This document shows positions 35,595 to 42,025 of a stretch of 42,025 nt of DNA, one piece after another; the stretch's first letter is position 1, and every line of letters starts with the position of its first letter. The notes beneath the pieces are model-generated. The model was not told the DNA's origin, did not search any database, and saw only the letters and a list, made by a program, of their open reading frames with translations. Source of the stretch: Terriglobia bacterium. Lineage in GTDB: Bacteria; Acidobacteriota; Terriglobia; JAIQFV01. Location of the stretch: contig JAQUPQ010000036.1 of NCBI GenBank assembly GCA_028716525.1, forward strand, positions 1 to 42,025. The letters are read 5' to 3'. A program made the translations under genes and the position numbers.

Positions 35595-37325
35595 ATGAAC
35601 CCCGAGTATTCTCTCAACCAACCTGAAGTCTCTCCTGTTTTTCCCGCTCTCGGCCCGCGCATTAAAGCGCTCATGGTCTGGCCCAAAATTCCCGATTCGT
35701 TCTGGACCTTCACAGGCATGATGGAGTTGCTGCCGGAAACAGTGGTCATGCCGCCCTTGGGGTTGATCACGGTGGCCGCGTTGTGCCCGAAGGAATGGGA
35801 TATTCGCCTTATTGATCAGGCTCTGGAAGACCTTCGAGATGCCGACATTCTGTGGGCGGACCTCGTCATGGTCAGCGCCATGAGAGTCCAGCGGAAGGGG
35901 CTGGAGGAAGTGCTCGCCCGGGCCCGACGCTTGGGCCGGCGAACCATTGTGGGCGGGCCATTTGCCAGCGGCTCTCCCGACGAAATGCTGAAGCTGGCGG
36001 ATCACGTTGTGGTGGGCGAGCCCGATGAGGTGTTCAACCAAATCGCGCAGGACCTCGAAGAAGGATCGGCGAAAAGAGTCTACACCATAGAAGACAAACC
36101 CGATCTGACGGCGACGCCCGTGCCGAGATTCGATCTTCTGAAAACTCACGCTTATGCCTCCATGCCGATTCAGTTTTCCCGAGGTTGTCCGTTTCAATGT
36201 GAGTTTTGCGACATCATTGTTCTGTACGGAAGAAAGCCGCGGACCAAGCTTCCTCAACAAGTCATGGCGGAGCTGGACATGCTTCTCGACCTGGGATGGA
36301 AGAAGCAGGTGTTCATTGTCGACGATAATTTCATCGGCAACCACTGGCTGGCTCTCAAGTTGTCCGAGGAACTGCAAAAGTGGCAGCAGGCGCGCGGGTA
36401 TCCGATCGCTTTCTATACCGAGGCTTCCATGGACTTGGCCCGGCACCCGGCGCTGATCGAGGCCATGGTGAAGGCAAACTTCTTCTATGTCTTTATGGGG
36501 ATTGAGAGTCCTTCCAAAGAGTCACTGATTGAAACCAAGAAACTTCAGAATCTCTCCATCGATCCGCTGGAGGCTATCAAGCTGGTGCAAAGTAAAGGCC
36601 TGTGGGTTACGGGCGGATTCATTCTTGGCTTTGACTCCGATACAGAAGATATCTTTGATCGCCAGATTGATTTTGTGGAGCGTGCTGCTATTCCCTGGGC
36701 CCTCCTGAATTTCCTGCATGCCCTGCCCCACACAGCGCTGTACGCGAGGATGAAGCGGGAAGGGCGCATGATCGAAGACTGCGTCAGTAGCGGGGACGGC
36801 ACGAGACCGAATTTCGAGACCGCGCTGCCACCGCGGGTTCTGCTTCGGGGTTTTCAAAAGACCCTCACTTCAATGTACGACCCATCCCAATTCTACGAGC
36901 GGGCGTGGCGCTCACTTGAAGCCTGGCAAACCAAGGGTTGCCAACAGCCGGCGCGGCAGCCGGGCTTGAAAGACATCGTCACAATCGTGCTTCGTTCCAT
37001 TTGGCATCAAGGTGTTTGCTCTTCCTACCGAAAAGCCTATTGGAAATACTTCCTTCGAGTCGCAACTCGCTGTGTGACAAACCGTGCCAAGCTCTGGATG
37101 GGATTTACCATGCTGATTTCTGGCCACCACTTCATTCCTTATGCCAAGGCCTTGGTCGAGCGGGTGGAGGGCGAAATTCTTGAACTTGAGAACAAAGTGG
37201 CGGGCCGGACGGAAGACAAGATTATTGAAATCCGAAATCTGCCGGAAATTGATGGGCGTGAGGCCCCTTTATTCGACACTTATTTCTCAGCGGAAGGCGG
37301 GACCGGCACCTTTCCCCGGTCCTAG
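35595..37325 (+). CDS. B12-binding radical SAM protein (DUF4070 type)
   Basis: 576 residues. Cobalamin-dependent radical SAM enzyme; members methylate unactivated carbons or rearrange substrates. The N-terminal B12-binding-like fold spans about 18-150 (VMPPLGLITVAALCPKEWDI, GGPFASGSPDE). The radical SAM barrel follows with Cys198, Cys202 and Cys205 (RGCPFQCEFCD) for the 4Fe-4S cluster, VFIVDDNFIGN, MGIESPSKES and GGFILGFDSD. The C-terminal DUF4070-like region (about 440-560) ends in FIPYAKALVERVEGEILELE. Hopanoid C-2 methylase HpnP belongs to this broad group, but no hopanoid gene is near, so the substrate is not assigned. ATG 35595 has GAGG 8 bases upstream. Confidence 0.88.
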   Translation: MNPEYSLNQPEVSPVFPALGPRIKALMVWPKIPDSFWTFTGMMELLPETVVMPPLGLITVAALCPKEWDIRLIDQALEDLRDADILWADLVMVSAMRVQRKGLEEVLARARRLGRRTIVGGPFASGSPDEMLKLADHVVVGEPDEVFNQIAQDLEEGSAKRVYTIEDKPDLTATPVPRFDLLKTHAYASMPIQFSRGCPFQCEFCDIIVLYGRKPRTKLPQQVMAELDMLLDLGWKKQVFIVDDNFIGNHWLALKLSEELQKWQQARGYPIAFYTEASMDLARHPALIEAMVKANFFYVFMGIESPSKESLIETKKLQNLSIDPLEAIKLVQSKGLWVTGGFILGFDSDTEDIFDRQIDFVERAAIPWALLNFLHALPHTALYARMKREGRMIEDCVSSGDGTRPNFETALPPRVLLRGFQKTLTSMYDPSQFYERAWRSLEAWQTKGCQQPARQPGLKDIVTIVLRSIWHQGVCSSYRKAYWKYFLRVATRCVTNRAKLWMGFTMLISGHHFIPYAKALVERVEGEILELENKVAGRTEDKIIEIRNLPEIDGREAPLFDTYFSAEGGTGTFPRS

Positions 37326-37544
37326 CAACAGCGCTGTTCGTAATGGAGAATGGCCGGGTCCATTGACGTGCAATCGGATTTGCCGACCTCTCCTTTCGTC
37401 ATCTTCAGCGCTTCCCTTGATCCAAACGTTGGTCAATTGTAGAGGCTTGTTGCTGGCCATCCTCGTTGGGCACGCCCCGCGTCATCATCCAAAATAAAAA
37501 AGGTCAGGGAACCCGGTCCATTGTAATGAGCACTCGGCCTCACC
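37326..37544. other. Intergenic stretch with nothing recognised
   Basis: About 220 bases after the radical SAM gene. There is no open frame of interest and no clear terminator with a T-run; an AATAAAAAAGG tract lies near 37494-37503. The next recognisable element is the promoter at 37545. Confidence 0.4.
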
Positions 37545-37573
37545 TTGACAGATCATTGGCGGCGTTGTCTAAT
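37545..37573 (+). promoter_or_regulatory. Sigma-70 promoter for the acyl-CoA gene group
   Basis: TTGACA (37545-37550), 17-base spacer, TCTAAT (37568-37573). Predicted start of transcription is near 37580, about 67 bases ahead of the GTG at 37647. It also excludes the longer reading of the next gene from 37545. Confidence 0.75.
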
Positions 37574-37646
37574 TCCAACTTCCTCTGTGCATCATGGCGC
37601 GTGCTTGTCGCATGAAAGATGGCTGTCGTCTCCGAGGGAAGTTGGA

Positions 37647-38450
37647 GTGAGCAAAACGGTCGACGAAAAAACAGTAGTGGGATATCACGTGCAAGAGGGC
37701 CTCGCCGTCCTGGAATTGAACGACCCTCCTGCCAACACCTATTCCTATGAAATGATGCAGCAGCTTGATGCCGCCATCCTGCAGGCGCGCATGGATGAAG
37801 CCGTTCACGTAATCATTCTGCGCGGGGGCGGCGAAAAGTTTTTTTGCGCCGGCGCCAACATCGACCAACTTTCCCGCATGACCCCGGTCTTCAAATATTA
37901 CTTTTGCCTGCATGCCAATGAGACATTGAACCGCTTGGAACAAACTCCCAAGTTGGTGATTGCCGCATTGAACGGGCACTGTGTGGGGGGTGGGTTTGAA
38001 ATTGCCTTGGCGGCTGATCTTCGCGTGGCTGCGAAAGGCGCCGGCAAGTGCGGCCTTCCGGAAGTGTCGTTGGGCGTGTTGCCGGGGACGGGCGGGACTC
38101 AGCGGCTGGCCCGGGCGGTGGGGAAGTCGAAGGCCATCGAACTGATGGCCCACGGGAAACTGATGACGTTTAAGGAAGCCCAGGCGCTCGGTCTCATTAA
38201 TGAAATCTTCGACAGAGAAAATTTTTGGGACGCCGTGGTGAAATACGCCCGACAATTTTGTCCGCCTCAAAAAGCGGCTAAGGCGGTGGGGCGCATCAAA
38301 CGCAGTGTGGTTTCGGGCCTTGAAACTTCCTTTCAGGAGGGATTGGCGTTGGAGCGCGAGCTGCAACAGCAACTGTTTGAAAGCGACGATGCCCAGGAGG
38401 GTTTGGCGGCATTCAACAGCAAACGCCCCGCGGTCTTCACCGGGAAATAA
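37647..38450 (+). CDS. Enoyl-CoA hydratase/isomerase (both catalytic Glu present)
   Basis: 267 residues from GTG 37647, chosen for the GAGGGA ribosome binding site and because the promoter -35 box covers the longer alternative. Crotonase-fold enzyme that adds water to trans-2-enoyl-CoA in fatty-acid or aromatic degradation. Visible motifs: oxyanion-hole FFCAGANIDQL (about 65-75) and GHCVGGGFEIALAADLR with Glu118, then GLPEVSLGVLPGTGGTQRL with Glu139. The two glutamates have the spacing of classical hydratases (rat Glu144 and Glu164). It is the first gene after a good promoter; a DUF59 gene and a second crotonase follow on the same strand. Confidence 0.92.
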   Translation: MSKTVDEKTVVGYHVQEGLAVLELNDPPANTYSYEMMQQLDAAILQARMDEAVHVIILRGGGEKFFCAGANIDQLSRMTPVFKYYFCLHANETLNRLEQTPKLVIAALNGHCVGGGFEIALAADLRVAAKGAGKCGLPEVSLGVLPGTGGTQRLARAVGKSKAIELMAHGKLMTFKEAQALGLINEIFDRENFWDAVVKYARQFCPPQKAAKAVGRIKRSVVSGLETSFQEGLALERELQQQLFESDDAQEGLAAFNSKRPAVFTGK

Positions 38451-38485
38451 AGTCCGGCGCGGGAATTTGTGGAGGAGGAGCGATC

Positions 38486-38869
38486 GTGTTGGGTCTGTTT
38501 GGAAAGGAGAAATCCATGATTACGAAAGAACAGGTCATGGAAGTGCTGAAGAATTGTTATGATCCGGAGATCCCCATCAACATTGTCGATATGGGGTTGG
38601 TGTATGACGTCCAAGTGAACAATGACGAAGGCCGTGTCGACGTCAAGATGACGCTCACAGGCCAGGGTTGTCCGGCGCATGCCACCATGAGCGAGGATGC
38701 GCGCATGCGTATCTTGACGAGTGTCGAAGGCGTGAAGGACGTCAATGTGGAGGTGGTCTGGGAACCGCCCTGGCATCCCCGGATGATGTCGGCAGAAGCT
38801 AAAAAGCGTCTGGGAATTCCAGAAGAAGAACCGACGGATCCGAACACCGGAACTTCCAGTCACTCTTAA
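38486..38869 (+). CDS. DUF59/MIP18-type iron-sulfur assembly protein
   Basis: 127 residues. The DUF59 fold is used in Fe-S cluster maturation (SufT, MIP18) and in PaaD of phenylacetate degradation. Motifs: ITKEQVMEVLKNCYDPEIPI, NIVDMGLVYDV, TLTGQGCPAHATMSEDA with the conserved Cys, and VNVEVVWEPPWHPRMMS. It lacks the Cys-rich C-terminal zinc region of PaaD, so the SufT/MIP18 type is the better match. Two starts are possible: GTG 38486 after GGAGGAGG, or ATG 38516 after AAAGGAG; both have good ribosome binding sites, and the longer form is given. It lies 35 bases after the first hydratase gene. Confidence 0.85.
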   Translation: MLGLFGKEKSMITKEQVMEVLKNCYDPEIPINIVDMGLVYDVQVNNDEGRVDVKMTLTGQGCPAHATMSEDARMRILTSVEGVKDVNVEVVWEPPWHPRMMSAEAKKRLGIPEEEPTDPNTGTSSHS

Positions 38870-38890
38870 AACTGATTCCAATTTTGTCCT

Positions 38891-38933
38891 GGCCGGGAAA
38901 GCGAACGTATGAACGCGGGTCATCTTCCCGGCC
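38891..38933. terminator. 9-bp hairpin before the second crotonase gene
   Basis: GGCCGGGAA (38891-38899) pairs with TTCCCGGCC (38925-38933) across a 25-base loop and is followed by TTT. It ends 12 bases before GTG 38946, so it could act as a weak terminator or as a translation-controlling hairpin. Confidence 0.5.
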
Positions 38934-38945
38934 TTTGCATCCCAC

Positions 38946-39746
38946 GTGAAATCTCACGAATCCCCAGTCCTGGTTCTTCGGCGTGATGCGGTGGCCACGA
39001 TTACGCTGAATCGTCCGGCCAAACTCAACGCCTTTGACGGCGAGATGATTCGTTTGCTGGCGGAGGCCCTGGAGGAACTTTCGGCCGACACTTCGAGGCT
39101 TCGCGCCGTTATTCTCACCGGGGCCGGATCAGGATTTTGTGCCGGCGCCGACCTGGACTTTTTGTTGGACCTGCGCCGGGAGACGCGGCGCGATAAATTC
39201 CAACGATTGCTTGAGGATGGACGGCGTGTGGTGACAAGCCTTTTTCAAATTCCCGTCCCGGTGATCGCCCGCGTCCAAGGTCACGCTGCGGGCGGCGGAT
39301 GCTCCCTGGCTCTGGCCTGCGATATCCGCGTGGCCGGGCGAAGTGCGCGGTTCACACAAGCCTTCGCCAAAATCGGGGTTCATGCCGATTTCGGCGCGAC
39401 CTATACCCTTCCGCAATTGATCGGCGAACCCAAAGCGCGCGAACTGTTTTTCACGGGTGAAACGGTTGACGCCGAGACGGCCCTGCGGCTGGGACTCGTG
39501 AATCAAGTGGCCGAGGATTCAAAGCTCGATGCGGCTGTCGAATCGTTGCTTCAAACGTTTCAGTCGCGCGCTCCCATTTCACTGCAGTTGATTAAGAAAA
39601 CCTTGTGGGAGCAATCCCGAGAGGCGCTGCGAGAGGCCTTGGACCGGGAGATGAAGGCCCAAATGCGCTGCTTTGAGACCGAGGATTTCCTCAAAGGCCT
39701 CGAAGCCTTCGTGGGTAAATCGAAAGTTGCGTTTGAAGGGCGATGA
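38946..39746 (+). CDS. Enoyl-CoA isomerase-like crotonase (PaaG-like, no hydratase Glu pair)
   Basis: 266 residues. Crotonase fold with the oxyanion-hole FCAGADLDFLL (about 64-74) and GHAAGGGCSLALACDIRVAG. The two hydratase glutamates are replaced: Ser120 at the first site and Ala139 at the second (FTQAFAKIG). Asp148 in GVHADFGATYTLPQLIG matches the acidic residue of isomerase-type members such as PaaG or enoyl-CoA isomerases. It therefore more likely shifts a double bond or opens a ring than hydrates. The frame is closed by TGA at 38910-38912, leaving GTG 38946 as the start; no ribosome binding site is visible and a hairpin lies just upstream. Confidence 0.87.
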   Translation: MKSHESPVLVLRRDAVATITLNRPAKLNAFDGEMIRLLAEALEELSADTSRLRAVILTGAGSGFCAGADLDFLLDLRRETRRDKFQRLLEDGRRVVTSLFQIPVPVIARVQGHAAGGGCSLALACDIRVAGRSARFTQAFAKIGVHADFGATYTLPQLIGEPKARELFFTGETVDAETALRLGLVNQVAEDSKLDAAVESLLQTFQSRAPISLQLIKKTLWEQSREALREALDREMKAQMRCFETEDFLKGLEAFVGKSKVAFEGR

Positions 39747-39864
39747 CCGGGCGGTGTAAACTGCGGCCTCTTCTTGGGAGCGACCGCCGTGGTCGGAAGA
39801 TTGTTGTTCGGTAATTTTGAGCCCAATCCCTGATGTCAACAACACCACCCGGAGGAGTGAACGC

Positions 39865-41715
39865 GTGAATGCCTTTCCGATTTTAGCTGCAGCCTTGGGA
39901 GTCATCGCGATTGGCTATCGTTATTACTCCTACTTCTTGATTACAAAAGTTGCCGTGCTGGATGACTCCCGCGTGACTCCGGCTTATCGCCTTGCGGACG
40001 GCCAGAATTATTTTCCGACGCCGAAATGGGTGTTGTTCGGGCACCACTTCGCCGCCATTGCCGGCGCCGGGCCTTTGATCGGCCCCGTGCTGGCGGCACA
40101 GTTCGGTTATCTTCCCGGACTCCTGTGGTTGGTGTTTGGTGTGGTGCTGGGCGGCGCGGTTCATGACATCATCATTTTGTTTGCCTCCGTGCGGCGAGAT
40201 GGAAAATCGCTGGCTGAAATTGCCCATGGCGAAATCTCCTCAGTTTCAGGATACACGGCGGCGGTGGCAATTCTCTTCATCGTCGTCATTGCCTTGGCCG
40301 GTTTGGGTTTGGCTGTCGTGAACGCGCTTCGCGAGAGCGCTTGGGGAACTTTCACTATCGGGATGACCATTCCCATTGCGCTGGTCATGGGCTTGTGGAT
40401 GTTTCGGTGGAAGAAGAATCAGATTCCTCACGCCACGGTGTTCGGCGTGACGTTGACGCTCCTGGCATTGGTTGTGGGCCGATGGATTCCCGGAACTGCG
40501 TGGGAACGGTTTTTCTCTTTCAATCACCTCCAAATCACGGTGTTGCTGGCGGCCTATGGATTTATCGCCTCGGTCTTGCCGGTGTGGCTGCTTCTTTCGC
40601 CGCGAGACTATTTGAGTTCCTACATGAAGATCGGAACTGTGGCGGCGCTCATCCTGGGTGTGTTCATTGCCCATCCGACGCTGCAAATGCCGGCCCTCAC
40701 CCAGTTTGTTCATGGAGGCGGCCCCATCATTCCGGGAAAAGTCTTCCCGTTTGTCTTTATCACGATTGCGTGTGGCGCCATCTCGGGGTTTCACGCCTTG
40801 GTGGGTTCGGGAACCACTCCTAAAATGATTTCGAAGGAATCCCACATCCGGTCGATCGGGTACGGCGCCATGTTAATGGAAGGCGTGGTCGGGATTGTTT
40901 GCCTGATCGCGGCGTGCTCCCTGTATCCGGGCGACTACTTTACGATCAACGTCCCGACCGCCCAGATGGCGGCCGTGCGGGCAGCTCATCCGGATCTCGC
41001 CGACCAGCTCTATCCCAAGAATCTTTCCATGTTGTCGGCTGAAGTGGGCGAAAAAGTGGAAGGACGGACCGGGGGCGCCGTATCGTTGGCCGTCGGAATG
41101 ACACAAGTATTTACGGCCTTGCCCGGGATGGCGAAGCTGATGAGTTATTGGTATCACTTCGCGATCATGTTTGAAGCGTTGTTCATTTTGACCACCATCG
41201 ATGCCGGAACGCGGGTGGCGCGCTTTATTTTGCAGGAGCTGCTCGGCAAAGCATGGAAACCCATGGCGCGCCACGATTGGGTCCCGGGAAGCGTGCTGGC
41301 CACCGGTGTGATTGTTTTTGCCTGGGCGTATTTCATTTTGACCGGATCCATCTCAACCATCTGGCCGATGTTCGGAATTTCCAACCAGCTGCTGGCCTCG
41401 ATTGCGTTGTGCGTCGGCACCACGGTTATTATCAATTCGGGACGGGCGCGCTATGCCTGGGTCACTTTGATGCCGCTGGCCTTTGTCTCAACCACCACAC
41501 TGACCGCCGGCTGGCAATCCATCACCGATAATTTCCTCCCTCTGACACGAAACCCCCATACCGCATTTCAAGGCTGGCTGGACGCAATCCTCACGGTCAT
41601 CATGATGGTATGCGTCGGGATTGTGCTTATCGACTCGCTGCGGAAATGGAAGAGCGTGTTGTTTCCGCGTCCTCCGGCCGTGCCCGTCCGGGATCAAGCG
41701 CTGGCAACGGAATAA
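39865..41715 (+). CDS. cstA: CstA-type carbon starvation transporter
   Basis: 616 residues from GTG 39865, which has GGAGGAG 7 bases before it; the frame also opens from 39817 without such a site. Polytopic inner-membrane transporter of the CstA family, used for peptide or pyruvate uptake in carbon starvation. Marks: [100 protein letters not shown] and [16 protein letters not shown]. About 14-16 helices can be read. It follows the acyl-CoA genes by 118 bases on the same strand and may be transcribed with them. Confidence 0.93.
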   Translation: MNAFPILAAALGVIAIGYRYYSYFLITKVAVLDDSRVTPAYRLADGQNYFPTPKWVLFGHHFAAIAGAGPLIGPVLAAQFGYLPGLLWLVFGVVLGGAVHDIIILFASVRRDGKSLAEIAHGEISSVSGYTAAVAILFIVVIALAGLGLAVVNALRESAWGTFTIGMTIPIALVMGLWMFRWKKNQIPHATVFGVTLTLLALVVGRWIPGTAWERFFSFNHLQITVLLAAYGFIASVLPVWLLLSPRDYLSSYMKIGTVAALILGVFIAHPTLQMPALTQFVHGGGPIIPGKVFPFVFITIACGAISGFHALVGSGTTPKMISKESHIRSIGYGAMLMEGVVGIVCLIAACSLYPGDYFTINVPTAQMAAVRAAHPDLADQLYPKNLSMLSAEVGEKVEGRTGGAVSLAVGMTQVFTALPGMAKLMSYWYHFAIMFEALFILTTIDAGTRVARFILQELLGKAWKPMARHDWVPGSVLATGVIVFAWAYFILTGSISTIWPMFGISNQLLASIALCVGTTVIINSGRARYAWVTLMPLAFVSTTTLTAGWQSITDNFLPLTRNPHTAFQGWLDAILTVIMMVCVGIVLIDSLRKWKSVLFPRPPAVPVRDQALATE

Positions 41716-41738
41716 GAAAGCTTGGTAGCCGGGATCCC

Positions 41739-41795
41739 TCGTCCCTGAAGGGGACGAATTCAATAGCCCAGGGTTGCGTTCTTGGCAACCCTGGG
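41739..41795. repeat. Double-hairpin repeat after cstA, probable terminator
   Basis: TCGTCCC/GGGACGA (41739-41757, loop TGAAG), then CCCAGGGTTGC/GCAACCCTGGG (41767-41795, loop of 7, 11 perfect pairs). It probably terminates cstA. From memory, the GAATTCAATAGCCCAGGGTTGC layout recurs in Acidobacteria and Planctomycetes genomes, but this was not checked. Confidence 0.65.
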
Positions 41796-41884
41796 TCGTG
41801 GAGTAGGTTAAAATCCGAACCCTGAAGGAGTCTGTGTGAAAACTTCTCTTGCCAGTTGCGTATAATGGCGGTGAGGAGACCGTC

Positions 41885-42025
41885 ATGAGATTTCTTCTGT
41901 ACAGTCCGGATCAAGTGTATTTGTTGCCGCCGAGCGTGAAAGATGTGCTGGGCGAAGATCATCTGTGCTTTTTTGTGCACCGCCTGGTGGAGCGGTTGGA
42001 TCTGCGCGGGTTTGAAGAAGCGTAT
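41885..42025 (+). CDS. IS1182-type transposase, N-terminal fragment at window edge
   Basis: The frame is open to the right edge (47 codons). It reads MRFLLYSPDQVYLLPPSVKD then VLGEDHLCFFVHRLVERLD and LRGFEEAY, the typical opening of IS1182-family DDE transposases (YSPDQ.YLLPPS..DVL..DHL..FV). GTGAGGAG lies 9-16 bases upstream and TATAAT at 41861-41866 could be its -10 box, without a good -35. The left end of the insertion should lie between 41796 and 41860; GTCTGTGTGAAAA (41830-41842) is a candidate for part of the terminal inverted repeat. Whether the gene is intact cannot be seen here. Confidence 0.8.
   Translation, partial: MRFLLYSPDQVYLLPPSVKDVLGEDHLCFFVHRLVERLDLRGFEEAY

Noticed and set aside
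35276-35770. Minus-strand frame of 164 residues before and into the radical SAM gene
   Set aside because: More than a third is antisense to the radical SAM gene, no family was recognised and there is no good start site. Decay of an older gene in 35276-35540 cannot be excluded.
37545-37646. N-terminal extension of the first enoyl-CoA hydratase from 37545
   Set aside because: That start codon lies in the -35 box of the promoter, and the extension is not like crotonase N-termini; GTG 37647 has a proper ribosome binding site.
38486-38869. Assignment as PaaD of the phenylacetate epoxidase
   Set aside because: The protein ends without the Cys-rich zinc-binding tail of PaaD, and no epoxidase subunit gene is in the window.

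Overview
The window looks like chromosomal DNA of an acidobacterium (Acidobacteriota). This is an inference from gene content: a bacterial tricorn-type S41 protease, very large secreted SBBP, BNR and NHL propeller proteins that share a module built on QIADGGG-type strands, a TonB receptor with a carboxypeptidase-like N-terminal domain, and many palindromic intergenic repeats. No rRNA or tRNA gene is visible to settle it.

Layout. 1-1.4 kb: the 3' end of nuoN (respiratory complex I) with a coupled PepSY-protein gene and a terminator. 1.6-7.5 kb: a complete tripartite efflux operon (TolC-type channel, lipoprotein adaptor, RND pump), with a large inverted-repeat element placed exactly between adaptor and pump. 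7.7-12.5 kb, minus strand: TonB-dependent receptor, a FlgM-like small protein and an NtrC-type sigma-54 activator with a near-consensus promoter. 12.9-18.7 kb: a Kef-type antiporter, a Tat-exported aldo/keto reductase and the tricorn-like protease. 18.7-19.8 kb: about 1 kb of repeats and a strong promoter with a long leader. 19.8-33.9 kb: four consecutive secreted or surface proteins (363-1583 aa class), three of which share the same module. 33.9-34.9 kb: a SnoaL-like protein and a small membrane protein. 35.6-37.3 kb: a B12-binding radical SAM enzyme. 37.6-41.7 kb: two enoyl-CoA hydratase/isomerase paralogues around a DUF59 protein, then a CstA-type carbon-starvation transporter. The window ends inside the first 47 codons of an IS1182-type transposase.

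The intergenic DNA is the least ordinary part. Four elements (4220-4411, 15187-15388, 30200-30520, 34885-35213) are each a long imperfect inverted repeat whose arms are runs of degenerate 7-base words; the word differs between elements, but the 7-base period and inverted layout are the same. A second family, in two clusters (7552-7734 and 18852-19091), consists of a hairpin with a mostly GGNA loop followed by a conserved tail close to TTCARTTNCARCCTA. Stems differ between copies with matching changes on both arms, and copies occur in both orientations. Further repeats include a pair built on GTTCCTCATG...CAGGAGCATGAAAA, a GC-rich palindrome array, and a hairpin with GGGACAGACACC arms.

Functionally the window combines energy metabolism, efflux, outer-membrane uptake, extracellular protein display or degradation, and acyl-CoA and peptide or pyruvate use. 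No defence system, CRISPR array, prophage or biosynthetic cluster was seen. Everything was read by eye: no similarity search, folding or composition calculation was run.
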